Below, piece after piece: positions 1 to 7,184 of a stretch of DNA of 54,797 nt (its first letter is position 1; the number at the start of each line of letters is the position of its first letter). Both the position numbers and the translations under genes were made by a program. Under the pieces are notes generated by a model. The model did no database searches. It was given only the letters and a program-made list of their open reading frames with translations, and had not been told where the DNA came from. The stretch spans positions 1 to 54,797 of the forward strand of contig CALQLA020000036.1 of assembly GCA_943331295.2 (NCBI GenBank), in the 5' to 3' direction. The DNA is from Bordetella parapertussis. Its GTDB lineage: Bacteria; Pseudomonadota; Gammaproteobacteria; Burkholderiales; Casimicrobiaceae.

Positions 1-278
1 TCGATGTGCATGGGTGCACTATAGATCACTCATCGCAGAAAAGCAATCCATTACATGGCTACATATTGCACATCAAATCCCGCCCCATCTCCAGTATTCT
101 CCCTCTCGAAGGACTCGAAATCCAGGCATTCATAGCGCTGGAACTTCAGCCTAGTGCATCCGCCGCGGGGCCGCGACACCGGTGCCGGATTGACCGGCCG
201 CGCGCCGCCGTACACCATGGGCGGCAGATCCGGCGCCGGACTGCATGCGGCAGCGCCGCCGGAGAGGAGCGCGACCCC
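1..278. other. Intergenic stretch, AT-richer left edge
   Basis: No convincing gene is visible here. The first roughly 165 bases are close to 50% GC, clearly lower than the rest of the window, and the composition then changes abruptly to the usual high GC. The frames that are open here lack a plausible start with a ribosome binding site and resemble no family I know. The stretch may be the edge of a different DNA segment or a regulatory region of a gene outside the window. Confidence 0.4.
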
Positions 279-488
279 ATGGAAATGAAGCGACTGTCCG
301 GCGGCAACCTGCGCGCGGCCGGCTACGACGACCGCCGCCGCGTGCTGGTCGTCGAAATGACGTCGGGAACCTTCGAGTATTCGGGCGTGTCGGCCGACAC
401 CTTTCGTCGACTGGCGTCGGCCTCGTCGCCGTGGAGCTTCTTCCGCGACAACATCGACGAGGAATATCCGGCGAAGCGGCTACGCTGA
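279..488 (+). CDS. KTSC domain protein
   Basis: A 69-residue protein that is essentially one KTSC domain, a small fold found alone or attached to lysyl-tRNA synthetase and other proteins; its function is not established. The family pattern is visible: the segment LRAAGYDDRRRVLVVEM, then F-x-Y (TFEYSGV), then a helix and the terminal SPWSFFRDNI, where most members have S-x-G-x-Y/F-F-x-x-x-I. The KTSC signature residues themselves are replaced by ASSPWSFF. The ATG was chosen because GGAGAGGAG (261-269) lies just upstream; an open frame continues further 5' without a comparable site. It converges with the hsp20 gene across a hairpin. Confidence 0.7.
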   Translation: MEMKRLSGGNLRAAGYDDRRRVLVVEMTSGTFEYSGVSADTFRRLASASSPWSFFRDNIDEEYPAKRLR

Positions 489-535
489 AGCCGTCGCCGA
501 CGGCTGCGCGACAGGCTCTCGGTGACGCGCGCCGA

Positions 536-565
536 CAGGGGCCCGTGCATCCGCCCGGGCCCCTG
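536..565. terminator. Bidirectional hairpin between KTSC gene and hsp20
   Basis: A perfect 9-bp stem, CAGGGGCCC (536-544) with GGGCCCCTG (557-565), closes a 12-base loop. It lies between two convergent genes. There is no T-run on either side, so Rho-independent termination is likely but not certain. Confidence 0.5.
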
Positions 566-599
566 CAGCGATGGCACCCCGGCGCGCCGGGGCGGCCGC

Positions 600-1022
600 T
601 TACTGGATCGTGAGCTTGCGTCCGGCCACCGCGGCCTTCCGCGCCAGCGTGAGTTCCAGCACGCCGTTCTCGAACTTCGCCGTGCTCGCCGCTTCGTCGA
701 GTTCGACCGGCAGCGTGAAGCTGCGGTAGGCACTGCCGTAGTAGCGCTCGCCGCGCAGCAGGTGCTCGCCTTCCTTCAGTTCCTTTTCGCGCCGGACTTC
801 GGCGCCCACGGTGACCTGGTTGCCCTCGATCGTGACCTGCACGTCTTCCTTCTTCGCGCCGGGAATCTCGGCGTGCACGACGTAGCCGCGATCGGTCTCG
901 GTCACGTCCATCTTGATGCTCGCCGCCGACGGCGCAGCCGCGCGAACGGGCCGGAAGAAGCCGCTCAGGATGTCGTCGAACCGGGTATCGCCGAACGGGT
1001 CGTAAGCGATCAGTTTGTTCAT
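600..1022 (-). CDS. Small heat shock protein, Hsp20 family
   Basis: An ATP-independent holdase chaperone of 140 residues that would bind unfolding proteins in the cytoplasm under heat stress. After a short N-terminal arm (MNKLIAYDPFGDTRFDDIL, typical of the proteobacterial class) comes the alpha-crystallin domain, about residues 38-130, with the conserved segment containing GERYYGSAYRSFTLP and the A-x-x-x-N-G-V-L motif (AKFENGVLEL). It lacks the usual C-terminal I-x-I tail in clear form; it ends KLTIQ, which could serve as a partial one. AAGGAGA precedes the ATG. A sigma-32-like promoter lies upstream (1107-1133), so heat induction is expected. The gene is divergent from the DksA-like gene. 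Confidence 0.9.
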   Translation of the reverse strand: MNKLIAYDPFGDTRFDDILSGFFRPVRAAAPSAASIKMDVTETDRGYVVHAEIPGAKKEDVQVTIEGNQVTVGAEVRREKELKEGEHLLRGERYYGSAYRSFTLPVELDEAASTAKFENGVLELTLARKAAVAGRKLTIQ

Positions 1023-1106
1023 GTCATGTCTCCTTGGATGTCGTTGCGATTCGTCGGCGCGGCCCCGGCCGGACTGCGCTCGGGCCCCTCTTCGCCGTAC
1101 TGGTTA

Positions 1107-1133
1107 ATTGAGGGCCAAGCCCGCGGTTTCAAG
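1107..1133 (-). promoter_or_regulatory. Sigma-32-type heat shock promoter of hsp20
   Basis: Read on the minus strand there is CTTGAAA (1133-1127), a 12-base spacer, then CCCTCAAT (1114-1107). This closely follows the sigma-32 consensus CTTGAAA, spacer, CCCCATnT. It would start transcription near 1100 and give a leader of about 75 bases before the hsp20 ATG at 1022. Confidence 0.65.
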
Positions 1134-1189
1134 CCCCTTTTTTCGATGCGCCGTTGACCGGCGTCACGCACGCGGTGCGCGCAACTTGC

Positions 1190-1195
1190 TAGAAT
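1190..1195 (+). promoter_or_regulatory. Candidate -10 box (TAGAAT) of the DksA-like gene
   Basis: TAGAAT ends only seven bases before the ATG at 1203, which would place the transcription start on or next to the start codon. No good -35 hexamer is visible at 17 bases. No Shine-Dalgarno sequence is visible either, so a leaderless message is possible. Confidence 0.35.
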
Positions 1196-1202
1196 TGCTT
1201 CC

Positions 1203-1586
1203 ATGGACATGCTCGAACCTGCCGACCGCAAGCGAATCGAAACCGACCTCGAAGCGCGGCGCGACGCGCTGCGCAGCGAGGTCCGGGCGCAACTCCAGGG
1301 CAGCGGCGACGACCGGGTCGTCGGCCTCCGCAACCGCATCGACGAAACGGACGACTGGGCGGTCGCCGACGGGCTGGCCGAACTCGACATCGCCGGCGTC
1401 CGCCATGTCCTGGGCGAACTGACCGACGTCGACGCGGCGCTGGCGCGGATCGCCAACGGCAGCTACGGCGTCTGCGCGGACTGCGCCGAGCCGATCGCGG
1501 CGGCGCGATTGCTCGCCTATCCGACCGCGACCCGCTGCATCGAGTGCCAGCAGGCCTCCGAGGCACGCCCGGGACGGTTGCCGTAA
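1203..1586 (+). CDS. DksA/TraR family zinc-finger protein
   Basis: A 127-residue member of the DksA/TraR family, whose members bind the secondary channel of RNA polymerase and modulate transcription, often with ppGpp. The N-terminal half (about residues 1-80) is charged and helical, as expected for the coiled coil. The C-terminal half carries a four-cysteine zinc finger, YGVCADC followed 17 residues later by CIEC. The coiled-coil tip of true DksA carries an acidic D-x-x-D-x-A motif; here the tip region is less clear (LTDVDAALARI), so this is a DksA-like paralogue rather than DksA itself, and it is shorter than the usual ~150 residues. It is transcribed divergently from hsp20. Confidence 0.85.
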   Translation: MDMLEPADRKRIETDLEARRDALRSEVRAQLQGSGDDRVVGLRNRIDETDDWAVADGLAELDIAGVRHVLGELTDVDAALARIANGSYGVCADCAEPIAAARLLAYPTATRCIECQQASEARPGRLP

Positions 1587-1621
1587 CTTCCGGCGCCGGT
1601 ACGCGGCGCGCGCGTTGCGCG

Positions 1622-1627
1622 TAAAAT
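1622..1627 (+). promoter_or_regulatory. Candidate -10 box (TAAAAT) of the aldo/keto reductase gene
   Basis: TAAAAT stands out in a very GC-rich 113-base gap and would start transcription about 65 bases before the ATG at 1700. No convincing -35 is visible. Confidence 0.3.
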
Positions 1628-1699
1628 GGTTGCCTCGACGACGAACCGCGGCCCCCTCCGGCCGCGCTGTCGCGTTGCTTCCACGCGGTGCCGCCAACC

Positions 1700-2674
1700 A
1701 TGACTGCAATGACCTACCGCCGCCTCGGCGCCTCCGGCCTCAAGGTGAGCGCGCTTTCGCTCGGCTCGTGGGTCACCTACGGCAACCAGCTGGGCGGCGA
1801 TGCCGCGGTCGAGTGCATGGCCGCCGCGCACGACGCCGGCGTGAATTTCTTCGACAACGCCGAGGTCTACGCCCGCGGCCAGTCCGAAACGATCATGGGC
1901 GAGGCGCTGCGGCGGCTCGGATGGCGGCGGGCGTCGTATATCGTCTCCACCAAGTTCTACTGGGGCCTCCACGACGGGCCGAACGAGAAGAGCACGCTCA
2001 ACCGCAAGTACCTGATGCAGGCGATCGACGGCTCGCTCGAGCGGTTCGGTCTCGACTACGTCGACCTCGTGTTCTGCCACCGTCCCGATCCCGACACGCC
2101 GATCGAGGAGACCGTGTTCGCGATGGACGACATGGTCCGCGCGGGCAAGGTGCTGTACTGGGGAACTTCCGAGTGGAGCGCCGCCGAGATCATGGCGGCC
2201 TGGCAGATCGCGGACCGGCATCACCTGCACAAGCCAGTGATGGAGCAGCCGCAGTACAACCTGCTGCACCGCGAACGCGTCGAGAAGGAGTACGCGCGGC
2301 TCTACGCCGACATCGGACTCGGCACGACGGTCTGGAGCCCGCTCGCCTCGGGGATGCTGACCGGGAAATACGACGCCGGCATCCCGGCGGACTCGCGCGG
2401 CACCGTGAAGGGTTACGAATGGCTGGCCGAGCGGCTGACCAATCCCGCCCACGTCGCGGTCGTGCGCCGGCTCGCGCCGATCGCCGCCGATCTCGGCTGC
2501 ACGCTGGCGCAGATGGCGCTGGCGTGGTGCCTCAAGAACCCTCACGTCTCGACCGTGATCACCGGTGCGAGCCGGGCGTCGCAGGTCACGGAAAACATGG
2601 GCGCGCTGGACGTCGTCGGCGACCTGGACGCCGAGACGATGGCGCGGATCGAGACTGCCGTGATGTCGGCCTGA
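1700..2674 (+). CDS. Aldo/keto reductase, voltage-gated K+ channel beta-like
   Basis: An NADPH-dependent oxidoreductase of 324 residues in the AKR6 / Kv-beta-like branch. The (beta/alpha)8 barrel motifs are present: [17 protein letters not shown] at the N-terminus, the catalytic Asp and Tyr in [11 protein letters not shown], the catalytic Lys in IVSTKFYW, the His of VFCHRPD, and the NADP-binding end with [13 protein letters not shown]. The physiological substrate cannot be told from sequence. The ATG at 1700 is preferred; a GTG four codons upstream is in frame. It stands alone between the DksA-like gene and the iron transporter. Confidence 0.88.
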   Translation: MTAMTYRRLGASGLKVSALSLGSWVTYGNQLGGDAAVECMAAAHDAGVNFFDNAEVYARGQSETIMGEALRRLGWRRASYIVSTKFYWGLHDGPNEKSTLNRKYLMQAIDGSLERFGLDYVDLVFCHRPDPDTPIEETVFAMDDMVRAGKVLYWGTSEWSAAEIMAAWQIADRHHLHKPVMEQPQYNLLHRERVEKEYARLYADIGLGTTVWSPLASGMLTGKYDAGIPADSRGTVKGYEWLAERLTNPAHVAVVRRLAPIAADLGCTLAQMALAWCLKNPHVSTVITGASRASQVTENMGALDVVGDLDAETMARIETAVMSA

Positions 2675-2771
2675 CCGGGACTGCCATGCCCGTTCCATCG
2701 TCTCCGCCTTCGGCCGCGAAGCCCGCCCCGCCGGGAACGACGCGCCGTGCGCGCGCGTCCGGACCACGCCG

Positions 2772-3806
2772 ATGAACGCGCTCCAGCGGTGGCACGACGA
2801 AAAGCGAATCGCCTGCCTCTATCGGGCGTGCGCCGACGGCGAGCGCGACGAGCGGCGGGCGATCCTCTTCCACGCCTTGGCGGGCGAGGCCGAGGGCCGG
2901 GCCGCCATAGCCCGCGCCACGTGGACCGCCCGCGGCCATTCGCCGCCCCGGCCCTTCCAGCCCGACCTCGCGACGCGCGTCCTGGCGGCCGTTGCGCGCA
3001 GGCTCGGCGCACGCCCGCTTTCCGGCGTGCTGCGCAAGCTCCACGTCCGCGCGGTGCTCAGCGCCGAATTGCCTCCACGCCTCAGCAGCGACCTGCCGGC
3101 GACGGTCGCGGCGCCGGGTTCCCCGTGGCTCGCCAGCCTCGCCGGCAGCCCCAGCCTGCGCGTGGCGGTGGCGGGGCTCAACGACGGCCTGATCGCCAAC
3201 GCGAGCCTGATGTTCGGCATGGCCGGCGCCAATCCCGGCCCGCACGTGATGCTGGTGACGGGGGTCGCGGGCGCCTGCGCCGGCGCGTTCGCGCGGGCCG
3301 CGGGCGAGTACGCGCGGGCACGCTCGGCGCCCGAGCGCGTCCACCAGGGCGTCGGGCACGATGCAGTGCTGCCGCTGCCGACGACGGCGCCGCGCGAACT
3401 GGCACTCAACTACGCCGCCGACGGCAGGAAGGCGCCGGGCGCGCCGGAACGGCGACAGGCGGCAAGCGACGGCCGCGACCATGCGCGCCGCGCGACGTTG
3501 CCGGCCGTCGCCGCGCCGGCGCCGGTCCCCGGCGTCCCGGCCTGGCGCGCAGCGGGGCTCGCGTTCCTGTCGTTCGTCGCCGGGGCGTCGCTGCCGGTGT
3601 TCGCATTCATGCTGGCGCCCAGCAGCGACACGCTGCCTGCGGTCGCAGCGATGCTGGCGGCCGCGTTCTTCGCCGTCGGCGCGGCGCGCGCCCCGTGGCA
3701 CGGCGGGACGGCGACGGAGTGCGGCGCGACGATGCTGGCGCTGGGCACCGTGGCCGGCGTCGCCACGTTCATCGTCGGACGACTCGCCGGCGTGTACCTT
3801 GGCTAA
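2772..3806 (+). CDS. Ferritin-like/VIT1 family membrane iron transporter
   Basis: A 344-residue membrane protein. Residues 1 to about 100 resemble a rubrerythrin/ferritin-like helical domain (DEKRIACLYRACADGERDE, then an E-A-E segment). The rest is a VIT1/CCC1 iron/manganese transporter domain: the first transmembrane helix has the family signature GLNDGLIANASLMFGMAGA, a second helix follows, then a soluble linker with ELALNYAADG where VIT proteins place their metal-binding domain, then three more hydrophobic helices to the C-terminus. This layout matches MbfA (membrane-bound ferritin A), an iron exporter in alphaproteobacteria. The ferritin-like part seems to lack the His of a normal E-x-x-H site (GEAEGRAA). 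The rlmI-like gene overlaps its end by eight bases. Confidence 0.8.
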   Translation: MNALQRWHDEKRIACLYRACADGERDERRAILFHALAGEAEGRAAIARATWTARGHSPPRPFQPDLATRVLAAVARRLGARPLSGVLRKLHVRAVLSAELPPRLSSDLPATVAAPGSPWLASLAGSPSLRVAVAGLNDGLIANASLMFGMAGANPGPHVMLVTGVAGACAGAFARAAGEYARARSAPERVHQGVGHDAVLPLPTTAPRELALNYAADGRKAPGAPERRQAASDGRDHARRATLPAVAAPAPVPGVPAWRAAGLAFLSFVAGASLPVFAFMLAPSSDTLPAVAAMLAAAFFAVGAARAPWHGGTATECGATMLALGTVAGVATFIVGRLAGVYLG

Positions 3807-5010
3807 GGCCGCGCCGCGCAGCGGCGCGACCCTCCACCTGAAGCCCGGCCGCGACAAGTCGCTGCGGCAGAAGCACCCATGGGTATTTTCCGGCGCGGTC
3901 GACCGCGTCGATGGCGACCCGCAGCCCGGCACCACCGTCGCGATCGTCGCCGTGGACGGGACGCTGCTCGGGCACGCCGCGTATTCGCCCACGTCGCAGA
4001 TTCGTGCCCGCGTGTGGAGCTTCGATCCGCGCGTCGCGATCGATGCGGCGTTCTTCCGCCGCGCCATCGAGCGCGCGGCGGCCGCCCGCGGCCCGCTGCA
4101 GGACGCGAGCAACACCGGCTGCCGGCTGATCCACGGCGAGGCCGACGGCCTGCCGGGCATCATTGCCGACCGCTACGGGGATGTCGTCGTCGTGCAACTC
4201 ACGTCGGCCGGCGCCGAGTTCTGGCGCGCGACGATTGTCGAGGCGCTCGTCGCGGTCACCGGTGTCGCCTGCGTGTACGAGCGCTCCGACGCCGAGGTCC
4301 GCGCGCTCGAAGGGCTCCCGCCGGTCACGGGACTCGTCGCGGGGACGCTGCCGGAGCCGGTCGCGTTCCGCGAGGACGGACTCCGCTACCAGGTCGATGT
4401 CGCGCACGGCCAGAAGACCGGCTTCTACCTCGACCAGGGCGACAACCGCCGCGCCGTCCGCGCACTCGCCGCCGGGCGCAACGTGCTCAACGTCTTCTGC
4501 TACACCGGGGGCTTCACGCTCGCCGCGCTGGCGGGCGGCGCGACCCGCGTGACGTCGTTGGACAGTTCGGCCCCGGCACTCGCCCTCGCGCGCCTCAATC
4601 TCGCCGCCAATCCCGACCTTGCGGCCGACCGCGCCGAATGGATCGAAGCCGACGCCTTTGCCGCGCTGCGCAAGTTCCGCGACGCCGCGCGCACGTTCGA
4701 CCTGATCGTGCTCGATCCGCCGAAGTTCGCGCCGACCGCCGCCCAGGTCGAGCGCGCGTCGCGCGCCTACAAGGACATCAACCTGTGGGCGCTGAAGCTG
4801 CTCGCGCCCGGGGGGCTGCTGGCGACGTTCTCGTGCTCCGGCGGCGTCGACACCGAGTTGCTGCGCAAGATCATCGCCGGCGCGGCCGTCGATGCCGGCG
4901 CCGACGCGGCGATCGTCGGACGCTTCGGGCCGTCGGCCGACCATCCGGTGAGCCTCGCGTTCCCCGAGGGCGATTACCTCAAGGGGTTCCTGATCCGCAA
5001 GGCGATGTAG
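3799..5010 (+). CDS. rlmI: 23S rRNA (cytosine-C5) methyltransferase, RlmI family
   Basis: A SAM-dependent methyltransferase of about 403 residues, the size of RlmI, which makes m5C1962 in 23S rRNA. The N-terminal PUA-like domain starts LHLKPGRDKSLRQKHPWVFS; a middle region carries GLPGIIADRYGD; the C-terminal Rossmann domain has the SAM motif NVFCYTGGFTLAAL, acidic LDSS, the catalytic-region VLDPPKFAP and the cysteine motif TFSCSGG. I chose the TTG at 3799, inside the last codons of the transporter gene, because translation from it begins MAKAAPRSG directly before the PUA domain. An open frame extends further upstream inside the previous gene but is a shadow of it. Confidence 0.85.
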   Translation: MAKAAPRSGATLHLKPGRDKSLRQKHPWVFSGAVDRVDGDPQPGTTVAIVAVDGTLLGHAAYSPTSQIRARVWSFDPRVAIDAAFFRRAIERAAAARGPLQDASNTGCRLIHGEADGLPGIIADRYGDVVVVQLTSAGAEFWRATIVEALVAVTGVACVYERSDAEVRALEGLPPVTGLVAGTLPEPVAFREDGLRYQVDVAHGQKTGFYLDQGDNRRAVRALAAGRNVLNVFCYTGGFTLAALAGGATRVTSLDSSAPALALARLNLAANPDLAADRAEWIEADAFAALRKFRDAARTFDLIVLDPPKFAPTAAQVERASRAYKDINLWALKLLAPGGLLATFSCSGGVDTELLRKIIAGAAVDAGADAAIVGRFGPSADHPVSLAFPEGDYLKGFLIRKAM

Positions 5011-5053
5011 CGCCCCGGTTTCCCCCAGCCCGCAATCCCTGGCCCGGCGATCC

Positions 5054-5155
5054 GTAGCCCGGCGATCCGTAGCCCGGCGTTGAGCGCCAGCGAAACCCGG
5101 GGGGATGCCTCCCATTGCCCCGCTCACCCGGGTTTCGCGTCCGCTCAACCCGGGC
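5054..5155. repeat. REP-like inverted repeat, two arms, copy 1
   Basis: A short direct repeat (GATCCGTAGCCCGGC, around 5049-5077) leads into a left arm at 5069-5101, GTAGCCCGG-CGTTGAGCG-CCAGCG-AAACCCGGG. The right arm at 5127-5155 is its approximate reverse complement (CCCGGGTTTCGCGT then CCGCTCAACCCGGGC). It lies in the gap between convergent rlmI and psiF and belongs to the family also present at 17706, 24495, 29922 and 49861. Confidence 0.75.
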
Positions 5156-5201
5156 GGCAAATACCGCTCGCGAATGCCGGCGGCGAAATCCGCAAAAGAC
5201 A

Positions 5202-5230
5202 AGGCCGCAGCCGGTTGCCCGGTGCGGCCT
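5202..5230. terminator. Bidirectional hairpin between rlmI and psiF
   Basis: AGGCCGCA (5202-5209) pairs perfectly with TGCGGCCT (5223-5230) around a 13-base loop that itself contains short CCGG repeats. It stands between two convergent genes and lacks a clear T-run. Confidence 0.5.
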
Positions 5231-5290
5231 CGTCAGGCCCGGTCGGATGGACAGGAGGTCACCCGACCGTGTCTTGGTACTCTGTCGCGG

Positions 5291-5707
5291 TCAGCCTTTC
5301 AGGCAGGTGCTCATGAACGCCTTGCGTTCGTCGCCCTTCTTGTCGCCGGCCTTGGCGTTGCAGTCCTTCATTTTTTCCTGCTGCGTCATCTTCGCCGGCG
5401 GCGCTTCCTTGCCGGACAGGCACGAGCTCATGAACGCCTTGCGCTCGTCGCCCTTCTTGTCCGCCGCCTTGGCGTTGCAGTCCTTCATCCGCTCCTGCTG
5501 GGCGTTCTGGGCTGCGGACGGCGCGGCGGCGGGCTTGGCCGCTGGCGGCGCGGCCGGTGCATTGGCGGCAGCGGGTGCCGGGGCGGCGGCAGGCGCGGCA
5601 GCGGCTTTGGCCGCCGGGGCGGCGGGCGTCGCCGTATCGGCCGCAACGGCCGGCATCGCTGCGGCCGCGAAGGCGCCGATCAGGGCCAGGGTAAACAGCT
5701 TGTTCAT
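5291..5707 (-). CDS. psiF: PsiF repeat protein, exported
   Basis: A 138-residue secreted protein of the PsiF (phosphate-starvation-inducible) family, whose function is unknown. A signal peptide is evident (MNKLFTLALIGAFAAAAMPAVAAD, cleavage after AVA). A long Ala/Pro-rich linker, about residues 24-65, follows. The C-terminus holds two PsiF repeats of about 32 residues each, QQERMKDCNAKAADKKGDER...FMSSCLSG and QQEKMKDCNAKAGDKKGDER...FMSTCLKG, each with two cysteines that may form a disulfide. Known family members are PhoB-controlled in E. coli; I could not make out a convincing pho box upstream. It converges with rlmI and diverges from aroG. Confidence 0.88.
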   Translation of the reverse strand: MNKLFTLALIGAFAAAAMPAVAADTATPAAPAAKAAAAPAAAPAPAAANAPAAPPAAKPAAAPSAAQNAQQERMKDCNAKAADKKGDERKAFMSSCLSGKEAPPAKMTQQEKMKDCNAKAGDKKGDERKAFMSTCLKG

Positions 5708-6011
5708 GCAGTGTCTCCTCGAAAGCGGGTTGGGTTCGTATGGTTTCTGCTGCCGGTGCCTGCTGCCGTAGCCTGGCCGGGACCTCGGTCAAGGCCGGAC
5801 GGAGGTGCTGCCACCGACCCGCCCCCAGTCGTCCCGGGCAGTCTACGACAGCCATAACGGCCACGGCAACGATTTCGCGGACAGCATCGGGCAGGGTGTG
5901 GTAATTCGGAATCATGCGGCGCAGCAACGGTACCGGCCGCGAGGGGTGGCCAAACCGCGCCCCAATTGGTAATATATTGTTTTATCAACGAAAAGATTTC
6001 CGGAGCCCGTC
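5708..6011. other. Divergent intergenic region psiF / aroG
   Basis: A 304-base gap between divergent genes holds the promoters of both. Its aroG side (5961-6000) is strikingly AT-rich, with TATATT at 5973-5978 a possible -10 box for aroG. No small gene, RNA gene or recognisable riboswitch was seen in the remainder. Confidence 0.5.
5973..5978 (+). promoter_or_regulatory. Candidate -10 box (TATATT) of aroG
   Basis: TATATT lies within an AT-rich stretch, 34 bases before the GTG start. No good -35 hexamer is visible at the usual distance, so this is only a likely location. Confidence 0.3.
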
Positions 6012-7139
6012 GTGCCGATCTCTACCGCCAACCGCAACCGGTTCGCCGCCGCCCCCCCCGCCGCCGTCCCGGCGATGCCCGTCGACGACACGCGAATCCG
6101 CGAGATCATGGAACTCGCCCCGCCGGCCCACCTGCTGCGGGAATTTCCGGTCTCGCCGCGCGCCGCCGCGGCCACGTTCGGCGCGCGGCAGGCCATCCAT
6201 CGCGTGCTGCATGGCGCCGACGACCGGCTGCTGGTGGTGGTCGGCCCCTGCTCCATCCACGACTACGATGCCGCGATCGACTACGCGACGCGGCTCGCGG
6301 CGTTCAAGCGCACCGTGGAGAACGACCTCATCGTCGTGATGCGCGTCTATTTCGAGAAACCGCGCACGACGGTAGGCTGGAAGGGCCTCGTCAACGACCC
6401 GTGGCTCGACGACAGTTTCCGGATCAACGACGGGCTGCGCCTCGGCCGGCGCATCCTGCTCGAGATCAACGAGCTCGACCTCCCCGCCGGCACCGAGTAC
6501 CTCGACATGATCACGCCGCAGTACCTCGCGGACCTGATCGCCTGGGGCGCGATCGGCGCAAGGACCACCGAAAGCCAGGTCCACCGGGAACTCGCCTCCG
6601 GCCTGTCGTGCCCCGTCGGCTTCAAGAACGGCACCGACGGCGGCGTGCGCATCGCCGTGGACGCGATCAAGGCGGCCTCCGCGCCGCACCACTTCCTGTC
6701 GGTGACCAAGGGCGGGCACTCGGCAATCGTGCACACTGCGGGCAACGAGGATTGCCACATCATCCTCCGCGGCGGCAAGACGACGAATTACGACGCCGCC
6801 AGCGTCGAGGCGACCTGCCGCGAGCTCGCGGCGGCCGGGCTCGCCGCGAAGCTGATGATCGATTGCTCGCACGCGAACAGCCAGAAGCGCCACGACCGCC
6901 AGGTCGACGTCGCGCAGGACGTCGCGGCGCAGATCGCCGGCGGCGACGCGCGCATCGCCGGCGTGATGATCGAAAGCCACATCAATCCCGGGCGGCAGGA
7001 CCTGGTTCCCGGTCGGGCGCTCGAGTACGGCGTCTCGATCACCGATGCCTGCATCGGGTGGGACGCAACCGTCGCCGTGCTGGAGCAACTGGCGGGCGCG
7101 GTGCGCACGCGCCGGCTGAAGCTCGCGGCCGGCGAATGA
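6012..7139 (+). CDS. aroG: DAHP synthase, class I (AroG/F/H type)
   Basis: 3-Deoxy-7-phosphoheptulonate synthase, the first step of aromatic amino acid biosynthesis, joining phosphoenolpyruvate and erythrose 4-phosphate. At 375 residues it is close to the E. coli isozymes (350-356) with a slightly longer N-terminus. Conserved motifs are VVVGPCSIHD (metal-binding Cys), MRVYFEKPRTTVGWKG, the substrate loop GARTTESQVHRELASG, PVGFKNGTDG, and the metal ligands in DCSHANS and ESH. The N-terminal arm (DDTRIREIMELAPPAHLL) matches the feedback-inhibited type, but which amino acid inhibits it cannot be decided by eye. The GTG start has CGGAG six bases upstream. Confidence 0.93.
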   Translation: MPISTANRNRFAAAPPAAVPAMPVDDTRIREIMELAPPAHLLREFPVSPRAAAATFGARQAIHRVLHGADDRLLVVVGPCSIHDYDAAIDYATRLAAFKRTVENDLIVVMRVYFEKPRTTVGWKGLVNDPWLDDSFRINDGLRLGRRILLEINELDLPAGTEYLDMITPQYLADLIAWGAIGARTTESQVHRELASGLSCPVGFKNGTDGGVRIAVDAIKAASAPHHFLSVTKGGHSAIVHTAGNEDCHIILRGGKTTNYDAASVEATCRELAAAGLAAKLMIDCSHANSQKRHDRQVDVAQDVAAQIAGGDARIAGVMIESHINPGRQDLVPGRALEYGVSITDACIGWDATVAVLEQLAGAVRTRRLKLAAGE

Positions 7140-7184
7140 ATCGCGCCGGAACGCGATCGGCGCCCTGACCCCGTTGCGGGCGCC

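Noticed and set aside
1023..1098. RNA thermometer in the hsp20 leader
   Set aside because: No UUUU or ROSE-type segment pairs convincingly with the AAGGAGA site by eye; the sigma-32 promoter already explains heat control.
5708..5900. Possible pho box upstream of psiF (minus strand, CTGTCGTAGACTG near 5840-5855)
   Set aside because: The two half-sites differ too much from the consensus and are 10 rather than 11 bases apart.
5961..6011. Riboswitch or attenuator leader for aroG
   Set aside because: The AT-rich stretch is too short and shows no leader peptide, terminator pair or known aptamer core.
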